DNA of 64,000 bases from Litorivita sp040371945 (GTDB lineage Bacteria > Pseudomonadota > Alphaproteobacteria > Rhodobacterales > Rhodobacteraceae): the NCBI RefSeq assembly GCF_040371945.1, contig NZ_BAABWS010000001.1, forward strand, positions 1,550,001-1,614,000. Reading direction: 5' to 3'. Both the position numbers and the translations under genes were made by a program. The notes beneath the pieces were generated by a model. It saw only the letters and a list, made by a program, of their open reading frames with translations, was not told the DNA's origin and did no database searches. Below, in pieces: positions 9,420 to 18,575 of this stretch (position 1 is its first letter; each line of letters begins with the position of its first letter).

Positions 9420-9475
9420 GCACGGCGATAAGGGCGGGGCCAAGCGCCACAGGACAAGCGAGGGAAGGCAAACCG

Positions 9476-10129
9476 ATGTTGCGGCTCGACAATGTGACCA
9501 AACGCTTTGCCGTCAAAGGCGGGCATAAAACCGTGCTCGATGATGTCAGCGTCTCCTTCCCCGACGGGGCCTCGGTCGCGCTTTTGGGGCAAAACGGCGC
9601 GGGCAAATCGACCTTGCTGCAAATCATCGCGGGCACCTTGCCGACCGATGGCGGCACGCTGACCACCGACCGCTCGATCTCTTGGCCCGTGGGCTTTGCC
9701 GGATCCTTCCACGGCGAGATGACCGGCGCGCAAAACGTGCGCTTTATCGCGCGCATCTACGGCGTCGATACCTACGAGCTTGAGGGGTTTGTCGAGGATT
9801 TCGCCGAACTTGGCCCGCATTTTCAGATGCCGGTGCGCTCTTATTCCTCGGGGATGCGCTCGCGTCTGGCCTTTGGCGCCTCGATGGGGATCGGCTTTGA
9901 CACCTACCTTGTGGACGAGGTCACCGCCGTGGGCGACCAACGCTTTCGCCGCAAAAGCCGCGCGGTGTTTTTGGAGCGGATGCGCAGCGCTGGGGCGATT
10001 GTGGTCAATCACGACATGAACCAGTTGCGCGATTTTTGCGAAGCGGGATGCGTTTTGCACGGCGGCGGGTTGGAATATTTCGACGATCTGAACGAGGCGA
10101 TCCGTCGCCATGAAACGCTCATGGCCTGA
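9476..10129 (+). CDS. Polysaccharide export ABC ATPase (KpsT-like)
   Basis: The 217-residue nucleotide-binding subunit of the capsule exporter. Walker A is GQNGAGKST at residues 38-46, the ABC signature is the variant YSSGMRSRLAFG typical of KpsT/Wzt-type exporters, and Walker B ends in TYLVDEVTAVGD. The short size means it lacks the C-terminal O-antigen binding domain of Wzt, fitting a group 2/3 capsule system. The ATG at 9476 follows an AGGGAAGG purine run; the in-frame ATG at 9335 lies inside the KpsE-like gene. No outer-membrane (KpsD/Wza-like) or KpsC/KpsS gene is in the window. Confidence 0.9.
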   Translation: MLRLDNVTKRFAVKGGHKTVLDDVSVSFPDGASVALLGQNGAGKSTLLQIIAGTLPTDGGTLTTDRSISWPVGFAGSFHGEMTGAQNVRFIARIYGVDTYELEGFVEDFAELGPHFQMPVRSYSSGMRSRLAFGASMGIGFDTYLVDEVTAVGDQRFRRKSRAVFLERMRSAGAIVVNHDMNQLRDFCEAGCVLHGGGLEYFDDLNEAIRRHETLMA

Positions 10130-10306
10130 TCCGTTGTCGCCGCGCGCCAAGGCAACAATACAGTCATGTTTAGCTCAAGACTGCGCAAAGAGATCATCAA
10201 GATAGATTAAGATTTGAGGTGATCATCACAATCTTGCCCGAATTCCATTAAGCCGCGTTAACGCCCCTGAGCGCAATGTCAGCCCGTAAACGTGAGCGGG
10301 TGTGGT

Positions 10307-13300
10307 ATGAGCTATCTGGGTTTCAGAACGGTGATCGGCAGCGGGCAGGAGATGCTCGATGTGGCGATTTCCGACATCGATGTCCAAGTCACCAGCAGCG
10401 GTGTCTTCGCCTATGCCACCAGCGGCACCAACGGCGGGCTCAGCTCCTATCAACTCAGCGAAGGCAGCGCCGCCTCCTTGGTCGATGCGGCGGTGTTTTC
10501 CGCATCCATGGCCGCCGTCGCCGACACGCAAATCACCACCGTCACCCTGTCGGGGCAAAGCTATGTGCTGACCGGCAACGACAGCTCCGGCGCATTGGTC
10601 GGCCATTATGTCGACGACGCGGGCACCATCGGCACCGCCACCGCGATCAGCGGCGTGCAGGCCTCCGCCTCGGGGCGGGTGTCGGCCTTTGCCTCGGTCA
10701 ATCTGATGGGCGGCGAATTTTTCTATTTCGCCGAAGAGGGCGGCACGCAAATCCACGCCTACCGCTGGGGCTCGGGCACGGCGCAATATGTGGCCTCCGC
10801 CTCGGCGCAAGACACCGACACCTCCTATATGCAGGACGCCGCCGCCTTGGTGCAGGCCACGGTCGGCGGCAATACCTATCTTTTGGTGGCCTCGAACGCC
10901 GAACATGGCGTCACCTCCTACCACGTCAATGAACAGACCGGAAACCTGAGCGAAACCATGTCCTTGGGCGCGCAAAACGGGTTGGGCGTCAACACCCCGA
11001 CGGCGATGCAAGTGGCGCAGGTCGAGGGCGAGACCTACGTCATTTTGGGCGCGGCGGGCAGCCAGTCGATCTCGGTCATGCGGCTCGATGCTTCGGGAAA
11101 TCTGGCCCCCGTCGATCATATCCTCGACACGCTCTCGACCCGTTTTGGCGGGTTGACCTCTTTGGAGGTCACCACGGTGGACGGGCGCGTTTACGTGCTG
11201 GCGGGCGGGGCCGATGACGGGATCTCGCTCTTTACCTTGCTGCCAGGCGGGCGGCTGGTGCATTTGCAATCCATCGAAGACACGATGGCGATGGGCTTGC
11301 AAAATATCGAGGCGCTGTCGCTGACCTCGGTGGGCGGCGAGATGATCGTCATGGCCGCCTCGCAATCCGAAGCGGGCCTGACGCAGCTTGCCATGAGCAC
11401 CAGCGCGCAGGGCCAGACCCTTTCAGGCACCAGCAGCGGCGCGACCCAAAACGGCACCTCGGGCGACGATATCATCATGGGATACGGCGGCAACGACAGC
11501 CTCTCGGGCGGCGCGGGCAACGATATTTTGGTCGATGGCGATGGCGAGGACACGCTGCGCGGCGGCGCGGGGGCGGATATTTTCATCCTCGACTATGACC
11601 AAGCCACCGATACGATCATGGACTTTGAAAGAGGCGTGGACCGCTTTGATCTGAGCGCCTTTCCGATGCTCTATTCGACCCAGCAGATCACCCTTTTGAG
11701 CACCTCTTGGGGCGCGCGCGTCAGCTATCGCAACGAGGTGATCGACGTCTATGCGGCCAGCGGCGGCTATCTGAGCATGACCGATCTGTTCGGCTATGAA
11801 ATCACCGGCCCGAACCGCCCGATGATGTTGGTGCGCGTGCCGATGCGCGGCACCGATGGCGATGATGTGATGACCGGCGAGAGCACCGCCGATGAAATCT
11901 ATGCCCTCGGCAGCCACGATTACGTCGACGGGCGCGGCGGCGCCGACAGCATTTTCGGCGGCGACGGGCACGACACGCTGCTGGGCGGCGATGGCAATGA
12001 CACGCTGCTGGGCGAGATCGGCGACGACAGCCTGCTCGGCGCGGCGGGCAATGACCGCATCATCGGCGGCGCAGGCGCGGATACGGCCGCGGGCGGCGAC
12101 GGCAATGATCATATCAGCGGCGGCTGGGGCAACGACAGCCTGCTCGGCGAGCAGGGTCATGACGCGCTCTATGGGGATTTGGGCGATGATTATATCGACG
12201 GCGGCGACGGGCATGACACGATTGTCGGCGCCGATGGGCACGACCTTTTGTTCGGGCTGACCGGCCGCGATGTGATGACCGGAGGCGCGGGCAATGACAC
12301 GATTTTCGGCGGCTCCGAGAGCGACGATATCGACGGTGGCGCGGGCGACGACAGCATCGATGGCGGCTCGTGGGGCGATACGATCCGCGGCGGCGATGGC
12401 AATGACACGGTGATCGGCGGGCTGGGCACCGATGAGGTCTGGCTGGGCAATGGCAACGACCGCTTTATCGACGAGACGCAAAACGACGCCAATGGCGCGG
12501 ATACGGTCTATGGCGGCGATGGTGATGATACGATCATTGCCTCGGGCGGGCATGACGTGGCCTATGGCGGGCGCGGGCGCGATTCCATCGAGGGCGGATT
12601 GGGCGGCGATCACCTTTATGGCGGCAATGGCGGCGACACGCTGCGCGGCGATGGCGGCAAGGACAGCCTTGTCGGCGAGGACGGACATGACTTCATCGAT
12701 GGTGGCGATCAACCCGACACGATCCGCGCCGGCACCGGCGACGATACGGTCTATGGCGGCATGGGGCGCGACGACATCCGGCTCGACGCCGGCCACGACC
12801 TGTTTGAGGACCATGACGAAGACGGCGCAGGCGGGGCCGATACGGTCTATGGCGGCGATGGCAATGACACGCTCAACGGCAGAGGAGGCAATGACCTGCT
12901 GAGCGGCGGCACGGGGCTTGATCTGATCTTTGGCGGTATCGGCGATGATACGATCACCGGCGGGGGCGCGGATGACACGCTCGACGGGGCGGCGGGCGAC
13001 GACCATATGACCGGCGGCGATGACGACGACCATATCTATGGCGGTTGGGGCAACGACAGCCTTTACGGCTCGGACGGCGAGGATTCGCTGTATGGCAACA
13101 GGGGCGATGACCTGATCTATGGCGGCGATATGAACGACAGGCTGTTCGGCGATGCGGGGCGCGACACTTTGTTTGGCGGCCATGGCAACGATACATTGAA
13201 CGGCGGCGATGAGGCCGATTACCTCGACGGCGGCGAAGGCGCGGACCGGATCAATGCGGGCAATGGCGTGGATAATCTGATCGGCGGGGCGGGCAATGAC

Positions 13301-13978
13301 ACGCTGTTCGGCCAAGAGGGCGCCGACACGATTGACGGCGGCAGCGGCTATGACTGGATCTATGGCGGCGCGGGCAATGATGTGGTCACCGCAGGGGCGG
13401 GGCGCGACCGCGTCTATCTTGATGATGGCGACGACATCTTTATCGACAGCGCGCAAAACGATGTGCATGGCGCCGATCACGTCGAGGGCGGCAACGGCAA
13501 TGACACGATTGGCGGCGGCGGCGGCAATGACACGCTCAAAGGCGGCGATGATGATGATGTCATCACCGGCGGCTTTGGCAACGACGAATTGATCGGCGGC
13601 CAAGGCAACGATCATATGCGCGGCAACGAGGACCATGACCGGCTTTATGGCTATGGCGGCAATGACAGCATCCACGGCGATGGCGGCAACGACACGATCG
13701 AAGGCGGCTTTGGCAATGACGTGCTGTCGGGCGGCTCGGGCAATGATGTTTTTGTCTTTGCCGATGGCCACGGCGACGACACGATCCGCGATTTCGACAC
13801 CGGTGCGGATATTTTGCGTTTCCTCAGCGAAGGCGACCCCGATGCGCCCGCCTCGCGCAATGACCTCAGCCTCGTCTATAGCAATGGCGATACCCTGCTG
13901 AGCAGCGATTTCGGCACCATCGTGATCGAGGACACCATGCCTTGGCTGATCAGCGTGGCGAACCTTGAATTCTTCTGA
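10307..13978 (+). CDS. Giant secreted RTX calcium-binding protein with N-terminal beta-propeller-like domain
   Basis: About 1,220 residues. Residues ~1-370 consist of repeated beta-strand blades (patterns such as TYLLVASNAEHGVTSYHV, VYVLAGGADDGISLFTLLPG) resembling a lactonase/WD-like propeller. From about residue 385 to the end there are several dozen RTX nonapeptides (GGxGNDxLx, e.g. YGGNDSLSGGAGNDIL), interrupted near residue 430-520 by a non-repeat globular insert. The C-terminus (DTIRDFDTGADILRF... NLEFF) is the usual type I secretion end; there is no N-terminal signal peptide. It should be exported by a type I system encoded elsewhere and fold on binding calcium outside the cell. Start could also be the GTG at 10292. 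It is convergent with the RTX protease. Confidence 0.88.
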   Translation: MSYLGFRTVIGSGQEMLDVAISDIDVQVTSSGVFAYATSGTNGGLSSYQLSEGSAASLVDAAVFSASMAAVADTQITTVTLSGQSYVLTGNDSSGALVGHYVDDAGTIGTATAISGVQASASGRVSAFASVNLMGGEFFYFAEEGGTQIHAYRWGSGTAQYVASASAQDTDTSYMQDAAALVQATVGGNTYLLVASNAEHGVTSYHVNEQTGNLSETMSLGAQNGLGVNTPTAMQVAQVEGETYVILGAAGSQSISVMRLDASGNLAPVDHILDTLSTRFGGLTSLEVTTVDGRVYVLAGGADDGISLFTLLPGGRLVHLQSIEDTMAMGLQNIEALSLTSVGGEMIVMAASQSEAGLTQLAMSTSAQGQTLSGTSSGATQNGTSGDDIIMGYGGNDSLSGGAGNDILVDGDGEDTLRGGAGADIFILDYDQATDTIMDFERGVDRFDLSAFPMLYSTQQITLLSTSWGARVSYRNEVIDVYAASGGYLSMTDLFGYEITGPNRPMMLVRVPMRGTDGDDVMTGESTADEIYALGSHDYVDGRGGADSIFGGDGHDTLLGGDGNDTLLGEIGDDSLLGAAGNDRIIGGAGADTAAGGDGNDHISGGWGNDSLLGEQGHDALYGDLGDDYIDGGDGHDTIVGADGHDLLFGLTGRDVMTGGAGNDTIFGGSESDDIDGGAGDDSIDGGSWGDTIRGGDGNDTVIGGLGTDEVWLGNGNDRFIDETQNDANGADTVYGGDGDDTIIASGGHDVAYGGRGRDSIEGGLGGDHLYGGNGGDTLRGDGGKDSLVGEDGHDFIDGGDQPDTIRAGTGDDTVYGGMGRDDIRLDAGHDLFEDHDEDGAGGADTVYGGDGNDTLNGRGGNDLLSGGTGLDLIFGGIGDDTITGGGADDTLDGAAGDDHMTGGDDDDHIYGGWGNDSLYGSDGEDSLYGNRGDDLIYGGDMNDRLFGDAGRDTLFGGHGNDTLNGGDEADYLDGGEGADRINAGNGVDNLIGGAGNDTLFGQEGADTIDGGSGYDWIYGGAGNDVVTAGAGRDRVYLDDGDDIFIDSAQNDVHGADHVEGGNGNDTIGGGGGNDTLKGGDDDDVITGGFGNDELIGGQGNDHMRGNEDHDRLYGYGGNDSIHGDGGNDTIEGGFGNDVLSGGSGNDVFVFADGHGDDTIRDFDTGADILRFLSEGDPDAPASRNDLSLVYSNGDTLLSSDFGTIVIEDTMPWLISVANLEFF

Positions 13979-14010
13979 CCCGCCGCGACCGCGCAGGGCC
14001 GGACCCATGC

Positions 14011-14044
14011 AAAACGGGCGCCCGAAACCGAGGCGCCCGTTGCT
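14011..14044 (-). terminator. Rho-independent terminator between the convergent RTX genes
   Basis: A nine-base-pair stem (ACGGGCGCC at 14014-14022 with GGCGCCCGT at 14032-14040) and nine-base loop. On the minus strand it is followed by TTTT, so it fits termination of the protease gene; on the plus strand the following bases are not T-rich, so termination of the propeller/RTX gene there would be weaker. Confidence 0.75.
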
Positions 14045-14068
14045 ATGTCAGACCGGATGTGAACCCGA

Positions 14069-17005
14069 TCAGTAGCTGAAATCAATCGCCGCCGCGAGGC
14101 CGGTGTTGTCGAACATCCCCTCAAAGACGATCGAGGTCGCAGCGTCGAAATAGAGCTCGTAGCCTGCGGCCACATCGCCACCGTAGGTATCGACAATCTG
14201 CTGACCGGTGAGCGTGCCGCTCCCCCACGGCGACCCCAGGATCACCATGATATCCTCGTTCACATCGAAATCGGTGATCACATCATGGCCGCTTTCGAAC
14301 ACAAAAGTATCGGTGTCCAGACCGCCGAAATAGCGGTCATCGCCCGAGCCGCCCGCAAGCGTGTCATCGCCGTTCGACCCGTGCAGGAAATCATTGCCAA
14401 CCATGCCAAAGATGGCGTCTTCGCCATAGCCGCCATAAAGACGGTCATTCCCGTGATCGCCCACAATGAAATCGTCGCCGCCTTCGCCGCGCAGCGTGTC
14501 CCAACCGGTGCCGCCCACCAAAAGGTCATTGCCCAGACCGCCATTGATGAAATCGGGATCGCCGCCGCCATCGAACGTGTCTGCGCCGGTCGAGCCATAG
14601 ATCGTATCGCGGCCCATTCCCGCATAAACCGAATCGTTGCCGCCGTTGCTTCCGTCGGTGTCATTGAACAGATCGTCGCCAAAGCCCATCACGACATAGT
14701 CGTCGCCTTGGTGGCCGAACACGGTGTCATTGCCATTGCCGCCATAGATCGTGTCGTCGCCATATCCGGCATAAAAGCGGTCATTGCCGTTCTCGCCGAT
14801 GAGCACATCATTGCCGTTATGGCCGACCAATGTGTCATTATCCGCGCCGCCGTTGAGCCGGTCATTGCCCTCTTCGCCGGAGAGGAAATCATCGCCCGAA
14901 CCGCCAAAGAGCGTATCATTGCCGGTGCCGCCCGACAGCGTATCGGCCCCCGCTTCGCCATAGAATTTGTCGTTGCCGCTGGCGCCTTCAAGGCTGTCGT
15001 TGCCAGTGCCGCCATAGATCGTGTCATGGCCAAGCCCGCCGCTTTCGTCTTGGTCAAAGAAGACATCCGCGCCGTCATTGAGCCACGCCAGATCGTCGCC
15101 CGCCCCCGCGCGCAACGTGTCATTGCCAGCGCCGCCGACCGAGGTGTCATTGTCCTCGCCGCTGCGCAGGTCGTCATGACCCTCGCCGCCGATCAAACGG
15201 TCACGCCCCTTGTCGCCATTGAGCGTATCATTGCCCAATCCGCCCTCAAGCGTATCATTGCCCGCCGCGCCATTGAGGAAATCATCGCCGCGCATCCCGA
15301 GCATCTGGTTGGCCAGCCAGTTGCCCTGCACATAATCATCGCCGTCGCCGGTGACGAAATGCTCGATCCGGCCCGCGCCCTCATAGGTCGCCCAGACCGC
15401 GCCATCGACGCTAAAGCCCGACGTGCCCGCCGCCACAAAGGCCACATCGCCGGTGATGGCCGCAAGGTTGAGCCATTGCACACCGCCGGTGGCCACCACG
15501 GTCGAGGCGCGCGCAATCTCCTCGGCGCGGTAGGTGAGGTAATCTTCGGTGAAGTGATAGACTTTGTCGTCGCTCACCGCGCTGCCGAAGAAATCGAGGG
15601 TGAAATCCGACAAGGTGCCGGTATCGCCCGACACGCTGTCTTCGACCTCGACGGTCCATGTCCCGTCGGAATAGGACCCGCGCACCACATCGACGCCGTA
15701 AGTATAGCTTCCGGCAAGAAATTCGTTGCCGCCATCATGGTTGAGCAAGACATAGCGCGTCCCGTCAGGGCCGACCAAAGTCATCTGGATATCGCCCATA
15801 TAGGTGTGCGACACGGTGATGCGCGCATCGATATGTTCGACCACCATGCCCAGGCTTGCCGCCTGCGAGATCGACACCGTGTCATTGTCCAAAATCGAGA
15901 CCGCCGAGCCGGAATACTCAAGCGTGCCGGACATCTCGTTGGCCGAGGTTTGCGCCGCGCCGAACCGCGACCACACTTCCGCCATCCGCACCGCCGCAAA
16001 GGCATCGACCATGCCAAAGCCGTAAGAGACGTTGAAGGTGCGCCCGCCGCCGTTCCAGTCGTCAGCGCCATTGGCAAACCATGCGCCTTCCTCGTAAGAG
16101 GTCGCCGCCGCGCCATAGCTCGATCCGGTATGCGCCGCCGACACCGACAGGATTTCTTGCACATCGCGCCAGCCAAGGCCCGTGTTGGCCTGCATCATCA
16201 AGGCCGCCACGCCCGCAACCACCGGCGTCGCCGCCGAGGTGCCGCCGAAATCATTGGCGTAATCGGTGCCGCTATAGCCGTTAAAGCTGGTCATATCGGT
16301 GGTGTGTTGCGCCGCAGGGGCCGCGATCAGGATATTCGTGCCCCAGTTGGAATAATCCGCCGCAATGCCGCCCGCGCCGGTCGCCGCCACGGTGACGGCG
16401 AAACGGGTGTTGTTCATCCCGTCGCCCTGCGCATTGCCCATGATGCCCGAGGCTTCGAGCGAGGAATTGTGATTCTCGTTGCCCGCCGCTTTGAAATTGA
16501 CGGTGCCAAGCCCGCCGCGACCCGCCCCTGCCGCGATCCCGAAATGGTAGGCTTCTTGGTAGGTATAGCCGCTGCTGTCACCGACATCATTGGCGCTGCC
16601 AAAGGTCGGGGTATAGCCCCAGCTGTGGTTGGTGACGTCGAAATTCGCCATCCAGTCGTAGGCATCAAGCGTCTGGGAGGAATTGAGATCTTGCAACAGA
16701 TCGACGCCGGTGAGCGTGGCATCAAAGGCAACGCCAACCACGCCAACCCCGTTGTTTTCCGCCGCGATGATCCCCGCAACCGCCGTGCCATGCCCGTTGG
16801 CCGCGCCGTTCGGCTCACCATCATCACCGGGGAAAAGCAGCGCGTAATCGTAGTTGTCATCAAGGTCCGGATGCGCCGATTCGACGCCTTCGTCGTAAAC
16901 CCCAACCGCGATCCCTTCGCCGGTGTAATCATCCCAGATGGTTTCGATGTCGCCAATCAAGGTGAAGTGCCATTGAGAGCTGTAAAGTGGATCGTTCGGT
17001 TGCAT
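14069..17005 (-). CDS. Secreted subtilisin-like serine protease with P-domain and RTX repeats
   Basis: 978 residues. The S8 catalytic triad is visible: Asp38 in GVYDEGVESAHPDL, His72 in NGHGTAVAG, oxyanion Asn176 in KAAGNEN, and Ser257 in GGTSAATPVVAG. A proprotein-convertase P-domain follows (about 355-480; HTYMGDIQMTLVGPDGTRYVL is its typical core). RTX nonapeptides occupy about 570-930, then a C-terminal type I secretion-like end. There is no signal peptide and no recognisable propeptide: the catalytic domain begins close to the N-terminus, as in kexin-like bacterial subtilases secreted by type I systems. Probably an extracellular calcium-dependent protease. Confidence 0.92.
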   Translation of the reverse strand: MQPNDPLYSSQWHFTLIGDIETIWDDYTGEGIAVGVYDEGVESAHPDLDDNYDYALLFPGDDGEPNGAANGHGTAVAGIIAAENNGVGVVGVAFDATLTGVDLLQDLNSSQTLDAYDWMANFDVTNHSWGYTPTFGSANDVGDSSGYTYQEAYHFGIAAGAGRGGLGTVNFKAAGNENHNSSLEASGIMGNAQGDGMNNTRFAVTVAATGAGGIAADYSNWGTNILIAAPAAQHTTDMTSFNGYSGTDYANDFGGTSAATPVVAGVAALMMQANTGLGWRDVQEILSVSAAHTGSSYGAAATSYEEGAWFANGADDWNGGGRTFNVSYGFGMVDAFAAVRMAEVWSRFGAAQTSANEMSGTLEYSGSAVSILDNDTVSISQAASLGMVVEHIDARITVSHTYMGDIQMTLVGPDGTRYVLLNHDGGNEFLAGSYTYGVDVVRGSYSDGTWTVEVEDSVSGDTGTLSDFTLDFFGSAVSDDKVYHFTEDYLTYRAEEIARASTVVATGGVQWLNLAAITGDVAFVAAGTSGFSVDGAVWATYEGAGRIEHFVTGDGDDYVQGNWLANQMLGMRGDDFLNGAAGNDTLEGGLGNDTLNGDKGRDRLIGGEGHDDLRSGEDNDTSVGGAGNDTLRAGAGDDLAWLNDGADVFFDQDESGGLGHDTIYGGTGNDSLEGASGNDKFYGEAGADTLSGGTGNDTLFGGSGDDFLSGEEGNDRLNGGADNDTLVGHNGNDVLIGENGNDRFYAGYGDDTIYGGNGNDTVFGHQGDDYVVMGFGDDLFNDTDGSNGGNDSVYAGMGRDTIYGSTGADTFDGGGDPDFINGGLGNDLLVGGTGWDTLRGEGGDDFIVGDHGNDRLYGGYGEDAIFGMVGNDFLHGSNGDDTLAGGSGDDRYFGGLDTDTFVFESGHDVITDFDVNEDIMVILGSPWGSGTLTGQQIVDTYGGDVAAGYELYFDAATSIVFEGMFDNTGLAAAIDFSY

Positions 17006-17367
17006 GAAATCCCTCGTCGATATTTTCCCCGAAGAGCGCAGATAAGGCGCGCGCCTTCAGGCCTACAATAAGCCCCGATTTGGCCTAAACTTTTCTTAAG
17101 GCATTTGCGTGTCAAATTCATGGGGAAAATACGGCCAAGCCACCTCACACCTTTGTTATCGCTCCTGTTCAGCGCGGCCCCATGAGCGCCGCCGCCCCGC
17201 CGCCCCCGCCGTGCCTTGCTCCGCACGCAGTTAGGCCTTTGCGCGCCGACATATGGCGCTTTGCTTGAATTCGCCCGCCCCCCATGGGACACATAGGCAC
17301 GCCCAATCACGGGCCGAGCCATGGGCCGAACCATGGGCCGAACCACTGGCCAAAACGGGAAAACGCG
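17006..17367. other. Intergenic region between the RTX protease and glf
   Basis: About 360 bases between divergent genes, so both promoters should be here. I see no convincing -35/-10 pair. The only clear structure is a set of four 12-base tandem units at 17308-17355, listed separately. The frame of glf stays open back to an ATG at 17284, so the right-hand part could be translated. Confidence 0.5.
17308..17355 (+). repeat. Four 12-base tandem repeat units just upstream of glf
   Basis: Units are CACGGGCCGAGC, CATGGGCCGAAC, CATGGGCCGAAC and CACTGGCCAAAA. Units two and three are identical and the outer two are diverged. If glf starts at the far upstream ATG the repeats would encode an HGPN-type tetrapeptide repeat. 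Confidence 0.8.
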
Positions 17368-18513
17368 GTGAAAATACTCAACGTAGGTGCGGGATTGTCC
17401 GGCGCGGTGATCGGGCGCAAGCTGGCCGAGGCGGGACATGATGTAACCGTCATGGACAGCCGCGACCATATCGGCGGCAATTGCCATACCGCGCGCGACG
17501 CGGACACCGGCGTTCTGGTCCATACCTACGGGCCGCATATCTTCCACACCGATGACGAAGAGGTCTGGACCTATGTCAACGGTTTCGCCCGTTTCCGGCC
17601 CTTTCAAAACCGTGTCAAAACCACCGTCCAAGGCGCGGTCTATGCGCTGCCGGTCAATTTGCACACGATCAACCAGTTCTTCGGCAAAACCCTGCGACCC
17701 GAAGAGGCCCGCGCCTTTATCGCCGCGCAGGCCGACACCACGATCACCGATCCGCAAAACTTCGAAGAGCAGGCGCTGATGACGGTCGGCCCGCAGCTAT
17801 ATGAGGCGTTTTTCAAAGGCTATACGGTCAAACAATGGGGGCTTGCGCCGCATCTGTTGCCCGCTTCGATCCTCAAACGCCTGCCGCTGCGCTTCACCTA
17901 TGACGACAATTATTTCTTCCATAAATTCCAAGGCATGCCCGAAGAAGGCTATAGCCCGATGATCGCCGCGATCCTTGACCATCCGCGCATCACCCTCACC
18001 CTTGGCCGCAGCTTTGCCGCCCCCGACGCCGAAACATACGACCATGTGTTTTTCTCCGGCCCGCTCGACAGCTATTTCGACTATGAACTGGGGCGTTTGG
18101 GCTATCGCACCTTGGATTTCGAACGCTTTACCGCCGAGGGCGATTACCAAGGCTGTGCGGTGATGAACTATGGCGACCGCGACGTGCCCTATACGCGCAT
18201 CACCGAACACAAACATTTCGCCCCTTGGGAAACCCATAGCCGCAGCCTGTGCTACCGCGAATATTCGCGCGCCGCCGAGCCGCAAGACATCCCCTATTAT
18301 CCGATCCGCTTGGCCGATGAGAAGGCGCTGCTCGCCCGCTATGTCGCGCTGGCGCAAAACACCCCTGCGGTGACCTTTGTCGGGCGGCTTGGCACCTATC
18401 GCTATCTGGATATGGATGTCACCATCCGCGAGGCCTTGGACACCGCCGAGATGTTCTTGCAGGCCGATCAGGACGGGCGCGCCATGCCCGCCTTTGCCGT
18501 CTCGCCGCTCTGA
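17368..18513 (+). CDS. glf: UDP-galactopyranose mutase
   Basis: A flavoenzyme converting UDP-galactopyranose to UDP-galactofuranose in the cytosol, the donor for galactofuranose-containing surface glycans. The N-terminus has the FAD dinucleotide-binding motif KILNVGAGLSGAVIGRKLAEAG followed by VMDSRDHIGGNC; further family motifs are TYGPHIFHTDDEEVW, the GYTVKQWG block, YNYGDRDVPYTRITEHKHF-like segment (MNYGDRDVPYTRITEHKHF) and the C-terminal GRLGTYRYLDMD. The GTG at 17368 gives the family-typical start; an ATG at 17284 would add 28 atypical residues encoded by tandem repeats. Length (about 381) is normal. It stands alone, convergent with trhO. Confidence 0.95.
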   Translation: MKILNVGAGLSGAVIGRKLAEAGHDVTVMDSRDHIGGNCHTARDADTGVLVHTYGPHIFHTDDEEVWTYVNGFARFRPFQNRVKTTVQGAVYALPVNLHTINQFFGKTLRPEEARAFIAAQADTTITDPQNFEEQALMTVGPQLYEAFFKGYTVKQWGLAPHLLPASILKRLPLRFTYDDNYFFHKFQGMPEEGYSPMIAAILDHPRITLTLGRSFAAPDAETYDHVFFSGPLDSYFDYELGRLGYRTLDFERFTAEGDYQGCAVMNYGDRDVPYTRITEHKHFAPWETHSRSLCYREYSRAAEPQDIPYYPIRLADEKALLARYVALAQNTPAVTFVGRLGTYRYLDMDVTIREALDTAEMFLQADQDGRAMPAFAVSPL

Positions 18514-18575
18514 GCGCCGCGCCCTGTCGGGCCGCGCCAAATGGGCGCGCATTGCCGGCATGTAACGCCGCCAGA

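Noticed and set aside
10248..10261. CtrA box upstream of the propeller/RTX gene
   Set aside because: The two TTAA half-sites are six, not seven, bases apart.
11450..13950. CRISPR array from the regularly spaced repeats
   Set aside because: The repeats are coding RTX nonapeptides in one frame, not identical DNA repeats with unique spacers.
11423..17071. Very long antisense open frames across both RTX genes (861 codons on the minus strand at 11423-14008, 928 codons on the plus strand at 14285-17071)
   Set aside because: They are created by the periodic GGCGGCAATGACAC-type repeat codons. Their products are monotonous Ala/Ile/Val repeats with no ribosome site, and the sense frames carry clear domains.
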